Shown here one piece after another: positions 11,151 to 22,765 of a stretch of DNA of 64,000 bases. The position numbers were made by a program, and so were the translations under genes. Source of the DNA: Apoderus coryli (Eukaryota > Arthropoda > Insecta > Coleoptera > Attelabidae); NCBI GenBank assembly GCA_911728435.2, contig OU452208.1, forward strand, positions 4,340,001-4,404,000. Direction: 5' to 3'. Position 1 is the first letter of the stretch. Each line of letters begins with the position of its first letter. Below the pieces are notes generated by a model. The model was given only the letters and a program-made list of their open reading frames with translations. It searched no databases and was not told the origin of the DNA.

Positions 11151-13237
11151 CAGGGTGGTCCAACGAAAAGTTTGCACCTAGCTTTTCTCTTTTTTTTGTA
11201 GTCGAATGCGAAAATGCTCGGACACGTCGATTTTGCTTTTGAGGGGGACACATTTTAAACATATTTTTCGATCTGCGCCTTTAACCCCCTAGCGGGGGTG
11301 AGTAACAACCCTAAAATTTTAAATGGAAAGAGGGGTCTAATGACATATCATTTGAAAGGACACAAAATTGTCTTTCTAATGATACCCTATTTGTCGAATT
11401 TTACTAAAACAGTTAATACGAAAACGACTTTAAAGACATTAAGCCGATAATTTTGGTATTAATGAGAAATACAAATAAGTTTTAATTATTACGACTGAAA
11501 ACAACTACAATCATTTCTAAATTATTTACTTTGAAGAAAAACGGGATTTCAAAAACACGATCTTATTTATCAGAACTAAATTCCTCACTAATCGTTTGCG
11601 TTTTTTGTTGAAATAAAAACTGCAGATACGTGTAGGAAAAGAATTTACACCGTTTATTTTAGTCTTTTCATTGATTCAGTTTGGTTGCTTCTCAAGTTAT
11701 TTTACTTTTACCGTACAAAATGATTTATTCCATTCTAGAACGAGTTGAAATTGTTAAACTTTATTTTCAAAATAATAGTAGTGCTAGACTTACGGCTCGC
11801 TTATTTAATGAGAGACATCCCGATAAAAATGTGAATGATGTGTACGTTGGCAAGTTAGTTAAAAAGTTTGTAGATACCGGATCTGTCTGTAATGTAAAAC
11901 ACCAGCCGCAGAAACCGATCAGAAATTAAGCTGTGGAAGTCGCTGTTTTAGGGCATGTTGAAATGGATCATAGTCAAAGTACCCGTCAACTAGCTGAAGC
12001 CTCAGGTGTCTCCCGTTCGTCCATAATACGAATTTTAAAAGCGTACAAATTTCATCCGTACAAAATCAAATTAGTACAGGAACTAAATGAGGATGATCCT
12101 GATAGAAGGCTGCAATTTTGTGAAGCAATGAGCCAGCGTTTAATTGAAGATCCGCAATTATTATTTAACATTTGTTTTTCCGACGAATGCACATTTTATT
12201 TGAATGGAGCTGTAAATAGGCACAATTGCCGTTACTGGGATGACAGTAACCCACATTTATTCCGTGAGGTTCATACCCAGTATCCTCAAAAAATAAACGT
12301 CTGGTGTGGCATATTAGGAAATCATATTATAGGACCACTTTTTATTCCTGGAAATTTAACTGGTGAAGTGTACCTAAACATGCTTGAAGACACAATTGAT
12401 CCTTTAATAACACAAATAATAGAAGATGACCAAAATCATACTGCTGATCGGCTTTATTTCCAGCAAGATGGAGCACCTCCGCACTATGTGGCTCCTGTAA
12501 GACAGTTCTTAGATGACCGGTTCCCTGGACGGTGGATTGGAAGGAGGGGCCCAATTGAATGGCCTGCCAGGTCACCGGATTTATCGCCTTTAGACTTTTT
12601 TCTTTGGGGGCACTTAAAAAATAAATGTTTTGCCACGAAGCCCGAGTCCATAGAAGATCTTCGCCAACGCATTACAGAAGAGTGCAGAAACATAACACCT
12701 GATATGCTACAAAATGTTAGAAATAGATTTGAACAAAATCTGTATTATTGTATGGAATCAAATGGGTCACATTTTCAACATTTGTTAATGTAACGTTTTA
12801 ATAAATCAATTTAACAGCTTGTTTACTTTTTTTACAAAGCAATGTTAAAACTAACAAACATTGGAATGTACTAACGATTGCAGGTGTTTTCACTCGCAAT
12901 AATTAAAACTTATTTGTATTTCTCATTAATACCAAAATTATCGGCTTAATGTCTTTAAAGTCGTTTTCGTATTAACTGTTTTAGTAAAATTCGACAAATA
13001 GGGTATCATTAGAAAGACAATTTTGTGTCCTTTCAAATGATATGTCATTAGACCCCTCTTTCCATTTAAAATTTTAGGGTTGTTACTCACCCCCGCTAGG
13101 GGGTTAAAGGCGCAGATCGAAAAATATGTTTAAAATGTGTCCCCCTCAAAAGCAAAATCGACGTGTCCGAGCATTTTCGCATTCGACTACAAAAAAAAGA
13201 GAAAAGCTAGGTGCAAACTTTTCGTTGGACCACCCTG
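11151..13237 (+). mobile_element. Mariner-like (DD41D) element with ~350-bp inverted ends
   Basis: Termini are CAGGGTGGTCCAACGAAAAG and its complement, with TA at both sides (11149-11150, 13238-13239). The inverted ends are long: the outer ~340 bp (to about 11490) are an almost exact complement of 12894-13237. That includes the CACCCCCGCTAGGGGGTTAA block at about 13090. The element interrupts the 3' UTR of the older LINE. The near-identity of the two arms suggests a fairly recent insertion. Confidence 0.9.
11720..12793 (+). pseudogene. DD41D mariner transposase with one in-frame stop
   Basis: The frame from ATG 11720 gives MIYSILERVEIVKLYFQ, a helix-turn-helix start. It continues in the same frame after a single TAA at 11927-11929, to the end at 12793. 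The second half has CFSDECTFYLNG (first Asp), QQDGAPPHYVAP (second Asp) and WPARSPDLSPLDFFLWG (third Asp). Forty-one residues separate the second and third Asp, counted by hand, which fits the DD41D group. About 358 residues in total. Only one codon blocks the full protein, so the copy died recently or is read through. Confidence 0.85.
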
Positions 13238-13239
13238 TA

Positions 13240-13535
13240 TGTAAATTTATGTTGTGTTGTTGCATTAATAATAATAATAATAAGCAGTTTATTTGCATTA
13301 TTTGCATTACCAATGACATAATCTGTGTAATGAGATTTTTGACTTTATGTACTTATATTTGCATATGTGTATTTTTGTTTTAGTTGTGTTTCTGTTTTTA
13401 TTTATATTCCAATTGTTGTCTGTATTAATCTACATGTTGTGTGTATCTATATCTATATTTATTTACTTAATAATTGACGAGTGTAAACATTTATTATGTA
13501 TTAACGCGAAATGAATAAATAAATAAATAATGTGT
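13240..13535 (+). pseudogene. Interrupted LINE (part 3): 3' UTR and (AATA)n tail
   Basis: Sequence after the mariner continues the LINE 3' end and closes with GCGAAATGAATAAATAAAT. An (AAT)n run at 13266-13281 followed by a TTTATTTGCATT motif resembles the 3' end of a minus-strand LINE tail, so a further small insertion is possible. Confidence 0.55.
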
Positions 13536-13814
13536 GCACACAAAACGTTCGTCAAAAAAACCGACATGAGGTGGATCGTAGCTTAAAACAGCCCAATATA
13601 ACCGTACCAGAAAAGATTGTTAAAAGTAGAATTCATGTTTAAGGATTTGAGATGTCTGATAATTATCATAGAGAAATTTGAATGTTATAAGTAAACATAA
13701 GTACCTATTAAATTTCCAGATAATAATTCAAAACTTCAATTAACATATCTGCACAGGTAATTTTTTCCACAGTATACGCGCATTATTCAAATAAATTGAA
13801 AATAGCAATATTAC

Positions 13815-14062
13815 CTTGCTGGACCGTGAAGATATCACCGCTATTATGTCTGGTAATAATAATCGTATTATCTGCATAAACGAAAACGGACATGGAATTT
13901 AACATGACGAGCAACAACATCAACAGACGTGCTGACGACGTGCTCCAATGGATGCTGATGCCGTTTTCTATTTCCATCTAAGTATACTGATGAATTCTTG
14001 CATGTAGTGGCCGCTGCCTTGGCGGTTGTAGCATCTCTTCGCACAATCTGTTTCTTATATCG
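13815..14062 (-). CDS. Probable host exon: 5' UTR, start codon and signal peptide of a secreted or membrane protein
   Basis: On the minus strand a good acceptor (TTTTTTTCAG, ending at 14063) precedes 85 nt of leader. ATG 13977 follows, then 54 codons, and a donor (CAAG|GTAATA) at 13814-13813, leaving phase 1. The peptide begins MEIENGISIHWSTSSAR. It continues with a 16-residue hydrophobic run (LLMLLLVMLNSMSVFV) and YA-DNT, a plausible signal-peptidase site after residue 35. It then reads IIITRHNSGDIFTVQQ. No transposon family fits. The next exons should lie at lower coordinates, but 1-13.5 kb is TE-filled and none was found. Product unknown. Confidence 0.55.
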
Positions 14063-14172
14063 CTGAAAAAAATTAGATTTATATGAAATAAAATCCTTGG
14101 AGAAACGAGGTGTATATTGAATAGGAATAGTTGAAATGTGCCTGTGTTTTTATTTCAGTATATTTTTATGTA

Positions 14173-15865
14173 CAGGGTAAGCAAACCTCGATGTCTCAGC
14201 TCTGTTATGAGAAAATGATAAACGATAGACAAATTCTGAAAAGAGATTCTTAAATGGGATTAAGTAAGCTCCATTTTAACGCACATTGGATTTGGTTGTT
14301 ATGATACATAAAAGGAAAGATCTTCTGCACTGAGATTTAAAATATCTCAATGAACTTGCCCTCAATCAAAAGGCGAAGTTTAGCTATGAAGCTACTTTTT
14401 ACTTAATGATGTTGGAACTTTATTTCGGTAATTTTGCTAAAATTTTAAACTGAACTTTTCTTAACTCTGTGAGTAACTTAATCCCCCTGGCATTATAATT
14501 GTAATTTAAAATTCCAAGTATCAATGCATTTATTTTGTTCAGCCAATCAAAGGCAATGCCTTTACACAAGAACCTTTATTTTATAGCATTGTATGTACTA
14601 AAGTTTGTAGAATGCCACTGAAGAATTTTCTGAATGTTTTGCTACTTGTCTAACAATTAAATACCCACATTACCTGCTGTTATTTCTATTATTTCCAATA
14701 ATAACGGCAAAGTTTTATAGTGATTTTTGGATTTTTTTTATTATGGTTTGTTTATTTAAAAAAGGTTTTTTTTCAAATGAAGAATGGCAAAATGTGTTGT
14801 TATTATATAAAAAAAAAATTATAACCCGTCCTCTACAGTAAAAGAAATGGATTTAAACATTTTGCTTCATTTTGAAGAAAACCCGCGAACATCGAATCAT
14901 AAAGTATCTCAAACTTTACGACAAAGAGGCTTCCAAAATAGATGCTCTTTCGGATAGGTAAGTAAGGAACTCATAAAACATTCTTAAAGACCCTATAAGA
15001 TGCGAACAACGCAGCCATTATCCCCTGAACAGAAGCAAAAACGAGTTCAATTTTGCCAGCAAATACTGCAGAGAATGGGCGAAGATCCACAGTTTCTTCA
15101 TAAAATTTTGTGGTCAGATGAATCCTCATTTTCAACCAGTATCAAATAAGCAAAACCATAGATTTTGGAACACTGAGAATCCAAACTTTGTTAGATACGC
15201 TATTTCAAGATGACAGACGCTCAACTTATGGTGTGGTATTTTAGAGGACCGCATACTAAGACCATATATTTACATTAAACGAAGAAATTTATCTAAATTT
15301 TTTGGAAACATATCTGATCGATTTTTTAGAAAATTTGCCATTGAATCAGTTCTTATATTCCATCAAGAAGGAGCACCTCCTCATAACACCAGGAATGTTC
15401 AAGACTTTTTCAAATATAACTTTAGAGAATGGACCAGCAAGTTTGGGACTATTCGATGGCCACCAAGCAGTTATGATTTAACGCCTCTAGATATATTTTT
15501 ATGGGCCTATATTAAAGATAAAGTGTATTTATTTATTTAACAGAGAGCAGATGAGAGAGTTGGTTGAATTAGAAGTGAGTAGCTTAGTTGAAAATTTACC
15601 CGAATTTTTAATAAAAGGAAGAGATTCGAAAAATGCATTGAAGTAAACTGAGATTTTTTTTCTCAGTTTTGTGTAAATTACTTTTAGTTTTTGTTTTGTT
15701 TAAAATACATTTAATTTTTGAAAATGCTTTGTTTCATTGTACCCTGCGATAAAATATGCTGTAAATAGCTTACATTAAGCCCTAAAACTTTTGTATTTAA
15801 CATATTCTTCTACAGGATGAAACAACAAAGTTAAAGGGGGTGTGCGTTTATAAACGATCACCCAG
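14173..15865 (+). mobile_element. Decayed mariner-like element
   Basis: The left end CAGGGTAAGCAAACC and right end GATCACCCAG are each flanked by TA. Inside, a broken transposase reads in several frames: EQKQKRVQFCQQILQRMGED, KILWSDESSFS (first Asp), NKQNHRFWNTENPNF, QEGAPPHNTRNVQDF and LTPLDIFLWAY. The second catalytic Asp is Glu (QEGAPPH instead of QDGAPPH). There are many stops and frameshifts. Spacing to the last Asp is about 40, in the DD41D range. The boundaries rest on weak inverted similarity. Confidence 0.65.
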
Positions 15866-15885
15866 TACATAACCATAGATTAATA

Positions 15886-15982
15886 ATAATAATCAAATTT
15901 ATTTGCAATGAAAAAAAAACATACATAATACAAAATAATTAATTTATCAATCTGCAAAAAGTAGGTAATGACAATTTAGTAT
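15886..15982 (-). repeat. (AAT)n LINE tail on the minus strand
   Basis: Read on the minus strand, a TTGCAAATAAATTTG-like polyadenylation region is followed by (ATT)n. The same layout ends the LINE copies at 3301, 17218 and 24061. The body beyond it is not recognisable. Confidence 0.45.
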
Positions 15983-16509
15983 CAGTGGCGGCTTGTCATA
16001 TGAAGCAACTGAGGCAACGCTTCATCTAAATAGTCAGTAAAATGAATAATATTTAAGTTTTTAATATTATTTTATTGTGTAATTAATTTTCTCACATCTA
16101 AAGCCATTTAAAAAAAATATATTTTTCTCCATATAAAATTTAATCCATAAATATATACAATTTTCAAACCCAACTTTGCCATAAAACTGTAAATTTGTCT
16201 GAAGCAGGTTTAATGCTATATATTCATATTTAACTATCATTCATAATGTACTGTATTTTCCCGTTTTTATACTTGTAATTATTTATTTTGATATATATCT
16301 TGACTATAATTCAGCAACAATCCGCAACACTGCCACTACTGCATATACCCAATATACAATGATATACAACCATCTGACGGCCGGTTATCGCCCTTCATAT
16401 AAACATAGTTGCCAATGTTTAATTGCACTAAGACCTTAGCACCTACCAAAAGAATGAAACAGCATAAGAAGCACGCTTCACCACGTTAAGCTACCACAAG
16501 CCGCCACTG
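15983..16509. mobile_element. hAT-type MITE with perfect 8-bp target duplication
   Basis: The 527-bp element starts CAGTGGCGGCTTGT and ends ACAAGCCGCCACTG, a perfect 14-bp inverted end. It is flanked by TTTAGTAT on both sides (15975-15982, 16510-16517). An 8-bp duplication and CAGTGG ends are hallmarks of hAT. There is no coding capacity. A second copy (35829-36779) has been hit by two LTR elements. Confidence 0.9.
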
Positions 16510-16517
16510 TTTAGTAT

Positions 16518-18490
16518 TGATCTAAGATTAACCCGCCTGATGAACAAAAAAAAAGTCAAGTTAAGTGCCTGAATATGAATAGTGTTACAGAATATGTATA
16601 GCAAAATTACATTTTCATTTGATCAAGTATTTCAGGCAGGCAGAGATAAAGTCTCAACAAAAATGGGCAACTAAATAAATCAATAAGTAACCCACAACTA
16701 CTTCCAAGCATCAGCATCATTTGAAATGTATAATAGTTTCATTTTTGACAGAACAGTATTTCTAGTAAGGAAATAACTGTGTTAGACGCTCACTTTTTAT
16801 TTTGAAATAATTAATTGGCTTATTTCCATTATTAATTATTGTAACACAATAAGAGACATAACATTTCACATAGTTTCCAACTTCCTTAAATGAAAACAAT
16901 ATAAACAAATTCAGAACCGTATTAATTTATTTAATTATTTAAATCATGTTTTCTTCACGTATTCCACAATATCAAATAATAATTTTTTTTGGTGTTTCTG
17001 ATATTCACCGTTTCAAATCAATTGCACAATTATTAATATTGAAAAAGTGGTCAAAGCTTGACAGTGGGAGTATATTTGCTTTTGTATTATCGAAGCTAAC
17101 TTTCCAAATACGACATTCTAATTGATTAAAATTGATACAAATGATATATACATATATATAATAATAAAATTTTAATATTCCAATACAATATAAAATTAAT
17201 ATAATCTATAATTTATAATAATAATAATAAACACTTTATTTGCAGTCATATATCAAGAAAAATTACAATACAATAACGTGTAAACATAATAACAAACGCA
17301 ATCATAATTCCCATCTAACTATTTGTATAACCGTAAAATTTATATTATATATTTATATTTATATATATATATTGACAGTATCTAATATGTTTTTAAACTA
17401 AATGCAAGTGAAACATAAACACAAGAAGTCGCGTAGCGAGATAGCATGATAACGCAATCAGCTAAGGGTTATATTATTGACAATATATATATGACCCTTG
17501 TTTGACTAAAATTGCTGAGAAATAAAATCATCAGATGGAAAAAGGCGGAATACTTATATGAAAGATTGAACTTCCGGGGATCTGTGTATGATGTGAATAT
17601 CCCTCATAAAACTGTCATTACGGACAATACAAAAAGTTTACAGGGGTTTTCGTTTAAGAGCGGTGTCTGACACGCAATAGAACAAATTAATTTGTAAACA
17701 TAAGCTACCTACTTAATTTGGCCAGCGATGTAAAACAATTTTCAAATAGGTTTAAGCTAAAATATAAGTCTTTTTTTTACTAATAAAGTCTTTATTATTG
17801 TTGTGTTTATTATTATTATTAATAAAAATCACCCAATCATGTCAACATTTAACTGATAACACCATATATATTTCTGAAATTGACAGTGATATTATTATGT
17901 ACTTAAATATTTTTACAAAAATAAAAATACAGTACTGTGGTTAGAAACCGAAAACTATAATTATTCTTAGTCAGGACCTGACTTTTAACCCAAAATGGCG
18001 GCGTCATACGTCACAGTTTAGTTCAAAGTGCCAACGTGGACTCGGAATGCTGTACTTATTAATGCTGTGGTTTTAGTTAATTTATCTCAAGAAACATTTA
18101 ATAATTTTTATTCAGTTGCCCCCCTAACACCACTGGACTTAATAATGTTGATCTAGTTAGGGCCATATAAGCTCCCTATTTGTAGCAACAATGCTGCGAA
18201 ATTTCAAAGAAATCAGAAGGAGATATTTGACTATTTATATATTTGACTTCGGTTCTGTTCTATTAAAAAGTTATAATAATTATTATAATGAACTTATTGT
18301 TTATTTATACTATACTAGTATATTCTCACCCATACTCTATAGGTATATCTGCTGGAAACAATGAAATTAGATGGAGAAATTCATCATAAAAATTTGTATT
18401 TCATTATATAGAGGAAAGTAAAAGTGTCTATAATATACGAGGGCTGCTGCTTTAATTTGTTTATTTAATATTATTATAAAATAAATAAAT
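16518..18490. other. AT-rich non-coding stretch with small repeats
   Basis: No exon or transposon ORF was recognised. Present are an (AAT)n LINE tail with TTTATTTGCAG (17218-17247, minus sense), a plus-strand AATAAAG...(ATT)n tail (17780-17822) and (AT)n runs near 17150 and 17350. A short repeat at 18022-18060 (CAAAGTGCC.ACGTGGACTCGG) recurs at 49557-49592. Confidence 0.5.
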
Positions 18491-18499
18491 TTATTTATT

Positions 18500-19270
18500 T
18501 ACGTACAAAGTCCAATACTACAAAAGGAACAACTACAATCAACAATACATGTTGCAAACTAACCTAACCCAGCGGCGCACCGAAAGGGGGGTTCTGGGGA
18601 ATAGTCCGTTTACGCACCGACCTAGGAATGAAGGGAGAAATCATTGTAGATTTTTCATAATCATACACATGGTCGAGAGGTCGAGCCCGCTCGAGCCTGA
18701 CATGTACAAATCTGAGAAACCGGTGCTAAATTCTCTCAATAGTGGCCACATGAGAACCGTATGCCGGAGTCCACACTACTCAAGGTTACGTCTCACGAGG
18801 GTCGTATATATAACAATTTTATAAATAAACACCAAAACCTACAATACAATATGTGAGCTGTATAAAACAGAGAAGGATCAAGATAAACTCCCAAATCCTT
18901 AGAAAAAGCTCTGTTCTCCAGAACCGATTCAGCTATGAAATAATTATGAAGAAACGCACGCCTAGATCGATTGAAATTAACACAAAAACCCTTGGCAACA
19001 TTTAATTCCATGTCGATCAGTTCAGGTCATCGGCAAAAAGCTTGAATTCACTGTACTTGAAACAAACCTTTATGTCATTAATAAATAATTTAAACCACCC
19101 AAATGGTATCTTTGCGGAACTCCAGTAGAAACCACTACAGGCCTAGAATGAAACTGGTTCACTCTAACAACCTGAGTCGTCAAATAACTCCAGCATTCTC
19201 AAGCTTACAGATTAGAACCCGGTGATTAACACCAATTCCTTTGAGAATTCAGTGTGAACCTGGTAACCGA
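18500..19270 (-). pseudogene. Heavily decayed LINE reverse transcriptase fragment
   Basis: The minus strand gives MELNVAKGFCVNFNRSRRAF then FSKDLGVYLDPSLFY (19011-18793), the region after the YADD box. Upstream, with frameshifts, are a TGGAGTTCCGCAAAG remnant of the GVPQG block, a LFADD-like LFADDL stretch and NHRVLICKLENAG. The 3' end near 18480-18500 has TAAATAAATTTATTTATT. A chimeric low-quality frame on the plus strand (18549-18824) is its shadow. Confidence 0.7.
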
Positions 19271-19565
19271 CCTCCAAAGTATGAGATATGCAGATATTTT
19301 AAATTAAATTTTATGCATATCAGAAGACGAAGTTTAACAGTAAAAAGAATATTTTATTATTTATTACTATTAATACAAGGTGTTTCTAAAATAGGTGGCC
19401 AAAATTTGTGAGCGAATTGGTAACGTCTAATCATGAAAAAATCCTAAATTGTAATTTTTCGAAAAGTCCTTATTTACAAAGATAGAGGGTGTTAAAGATG
19501 ACTGTCTGAGGACGATTTTTTTGAAATATTTTCGAAACGAGTAAAGATGATTAATTATAACGTTG

Positions 19566-20930
19566 ATTTTTTCATCCCATGCCAAACCGTGTCTCCAAAT
19601 TTCCTGCATTAGAATTTTTGCTTTTACAGTGTGATGTCTCCAAAAATGACATCACTGTTTGTAGCAGTTCACGTTTAGTCGGTGGTTCTTCTAGGCACAA
19701 AATATTTTCGTTGACTTTATGCATCTTAATTGGAAAATTTAATGAATCTTCTTTGTAATTCCAATTGAGTCCTAAGATTCTTTGATACTTTTCACAGTCT
19801 TCAAATTTCTCAGCGCTCCTTTGTTGTTCTGGAATATTTTCAAATACTTCTTTACAATTGCTAACCAAGCGTCTTAGAGCAGTCACTTTTATGAATTTCT
19901 ATAACTTCGTCCATTAAGTTAAATGCTTGTTCTTTATCTTTGACGCTATCTAAATAATCATCCATATAATGTCGGTAAATAATTGCTTCAGTAGCTTCTG
20001 GATATATACTTTTAAAATCCAAAGCGTTCACATTTTTGATACGTATATTGGGCACTAAATGGCGAAGATATTGCACCAAATCTCATTACCTGCATAACAT
20101 AAATTTCAAACTCTTCAGCAGGTGAATTTCGCCATAAAATTCTTTGAGCATGTTGGTCTTCTTTGTTAATTAGCACCATATGGAACATCTCACGAATGTC
20201 TGCACAAAATGCTATCGGTTTTTCTCGAAATTTAAACAAAATACCAATAAGCGAGTTATATAGGTCTGGGCCTTTTAACAGAAAGTTATTTAAACTTCGG
20301 CCGTCAGTTTTCGAAGCTGCGTCCATCACGAAACGTAATTTTCCAGGCTTATTGGGACTATATTCCAACTCTTCGGACGTCAGTCGTCGTAAATACTCCT
20401 TTGCTTTATATTCGCAAATTTTTTCTTTATATGCTTTTTCAAAATTTTTGTCTGTATTCATTTTCCTTTCTATATGTTTAAATCTTTCTATAGCCACATT
20501 GAAGTTATCCGGAAGGGTTTCTTCTTGATTTCGTGACAAAAGACCAGTTTCCCATCTATTATTTTTCTTTGTTGAAATCGTCTGTATGAGTCGTTGTGCC
20601 ATCATATCTTCATCTATCTGTTTTTTTTGTATCTGGATATTTGATGCCTAATGACTCGATAGTGAAACAATGTTTTACCATTTCGTCAAGTTCCTCGTCG
20701 AACGTATCATGTCTAATATGTAAATTTATAAAGTCTGTTCGGCCTTTAAATTGAGTAACATTTCCGTGTCCATCCTAGTTTAGTGTGCGAAAGTGTCGGT
20801 GAATTTTTTGGACCCTCAATTAATTTAATCGTAGCGATGAGTTCACAATTGTCTTGACCAATATAATAAGTAATTTAGGTTGAATATTTTCAATACTTGG
20901 AAAGTTAATACTAACTTTTTTTTATTGTGA
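19566..20930 (-). pseudogene. BEL/Pao LTR-retrotransposon fragment (protease end to RT)
   Basis: Minus-strand frames (20605-20012, 20079-19861, 19886-19572) join with small frameshifts into part of a BEL/Pao pol. Blocks are TNNFLLKGPDLYN-like (DGRSLNNFLLKGPDLYNSL), AFCADIREMFHMVLI, MRFGAISSPFSAQYT-like, IIYRHYMDDYLDSVK (YMDD catalytic pair) and LGLNWNYKEDSLNF. The fragment ends with MQEIWRHGLAWDEKI, the typical stretch after the RT. Upstream of 20605 a decayed protease-end region is readable. There are no LTRs, RNase H or integrase. The 3' border runs directly into the mariner arm. Confidence 0.85.
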
Positions 20931-21344
20931 CTTTTATTCCATTTGTGTCAAAAATGTGATAAAATAAAGTTTTCTACATAAAAATGCATACTTGTTGTTT
21001 CTCGAAAAACTTAAAGGTTTTCGAGAAATTCGAGTTTGAAAATTTCAGTATATGCTATATCCATCTCTTTCTAAAAATATTATTTACTTTTGTAAGGATT
21101 GTCAAAATGACATTTATTAAATTTGTTAAAATCAGTATGTAATTCGTCGTTATCCTTTTAAATTGTTTTTGATATTTTTTTATATTTAATTTTTTATTTT
21201 CACCTAATTCGGCGTCACCTATTTAAAATGTAGTATACTAATTCCGAATATGTTGACATGTTGTTAACACTCCCAACCCAATTACAAAACATTTCTTTCA
21301 ACTGAACGGCGCGGCGTTTACGAGAAACTGGAACGCTACAATTT

Positions 21345-22140
21345 AAGAAATCTGATAGAGGAAGAAATAGAACCATTAGAAACGTACGAAATGAGGAAGA
21401 AATTTTACATCATTTTGAAGAAAACATTAGCACAAGACGACTTGCGCAACAAACTCAAATTTCGAATTCACTTGTATGGCCGATTGCTAAAGAACAACAA
21501 CTGTACACGTATCACTATCGCCAAGCCCAAGATCTTTTAGCAACAGATTTTCCGTAGCGTCTAGAGTTTTGTCAGTGGCTTTTGGGTATGAGAGAACTAA
21601 ACCCATTGCTTTTTTCTAATATTATATTCACAGACGAAGCCACATTTACCAGAAGTGGGGTTTTCAACATGCATAATGAGCATGTGTGGGCTGATGAAAA
21701 TCCTCATGCAAGACAAGTAACTCATTATCAACATTCTTTCAAAGTAAATGTTTGGGCTTCAACATTAGAAAATCAACTTCTGGGTTATCACATTTTCCCA
21801 GGAAATCCAACTGGAGAAATGTATTTTAATCTTATGTCGCAAATTCTCTTCCAATTCCTCGAAGATATTCCCTTGGCTCGTCGAACCTCTTTATGGTTTA
21901 TGCATGATGGCGCCCCTCCACATTATAGTAGATGACTTTGAAGGACGGTGGATAGGGTGCGGAAATGATGCTCCTAAAAATTGGCCGGCTAGGTCTCCTG
22001 ACTTAAACCCTTTAGATTTTACTGTCTGGGGTCAAGTGAAAGACAAAGTTTATACAGTGCCAGTTGAAACTGTCGAGTAACTGCAGGAAGGAATACGTAA
22101 TGCGTTTAATTAAATTGTTGTAAGGCGCACTGTGTACTCT
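21345..22140 (+). pseudogene. Decayed mariner transposase (DD41D-like)
   Basis: Readable pieces are EEEILHHFEENISTRRLAQQ, IIFTDEATFTRSG (first Asp), VNVWASTLENQLLGYHIFPG, FMHDGAPPHYSR (second Asp) and, after a frame break, FEGRWIGCGNDAPKNW. PARSPDLNPLDFTVWG (third Asp) follows. The longest piece is 21582-21935. A stop lies at about 21556 (FP*RLEF) and about ten residues are missing after HYSR. The catalytic triad residues survive, but no full frame exists. Confidence 0.8.
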
Positions 22141-22765
22141 TTTAGCTTAGAGTGAATAATTGTGTAGCAGCAAATATTGGACATTTTGAAAAATAATTAT
22201 TTGCTATTGATTTTGTTAAAATTACTTATTTTTGTTTAAGATGAATTGTGTTAAATTTATTTAATTTTGTTGAGTTTATTTTGATATTTAAATACAGTTT
22301 TCCAAAATTGTATTAATACTGTGTACTAAGGACCAGTTTTGTCCTAAAATTTTCAAACTCGAATTTCTCGAAAACCTTTAAGTTTTTCGAGAAAAAACTG
22401 GTATGCCTTTTTTATGTAGAAAACTTTATTTTATCACATTTTTGACACAAATGGAATAAAAGTCATAAGATAAAAAAGTTAGGTTATAATTAAGGCAAGA
22501 GTCCCCCCGTTTACCCGCCTATGGTCATCCTGTTTTATTCAATTTCATGTAAGTTTACGACATTTAACTAGGTGAATAAATATGCTACATTTGATTAATT
22601 CATCTTTACTCGTTTCGAAGATATTCCAAAAAAATCGTCCTCAGGCAGTCATCTCTGTATCTTTGTAAATAAGGACTTTTCGATAAATTACAATTTAGGT
22701 TTTTTTCATGATTAGACGCCAATTCGCTCACAAATTTTGACCAGCTATTTTAGAAACTCTTTGTA

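Larger units (their letters stand above)
19376..22763 (+). mobile_element. Mariner-like element carrying a BEL/Pao fragment in its left arm
   Basis: The ends CAAGGTGTTTCTAAAATAGG and complement are flanked by TA (19374-19375, 22764-22765). Arm pair 19376-19560 / 22600-22763 matches at high identity. So does the inner pair 20931-21060 / 22349-22480, containing CTCGAAAACCTTTAAGTTTT and its complement. The two left pieces are separated by about 1.36 kb of BEL/Pao sequence on the opposite strand. It replaces roughly 115 bp still present on the right (22485-22600). Originally it was therefore a ~2-kb element with ~400-bp inverted ends. Confidence 0.85.

Noticed and set aside
18549..18824. 91-residue plus-strand frame
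   Set aside because: Lies on the 3' part of a decayed minus-strand LINE; no conserved residues.
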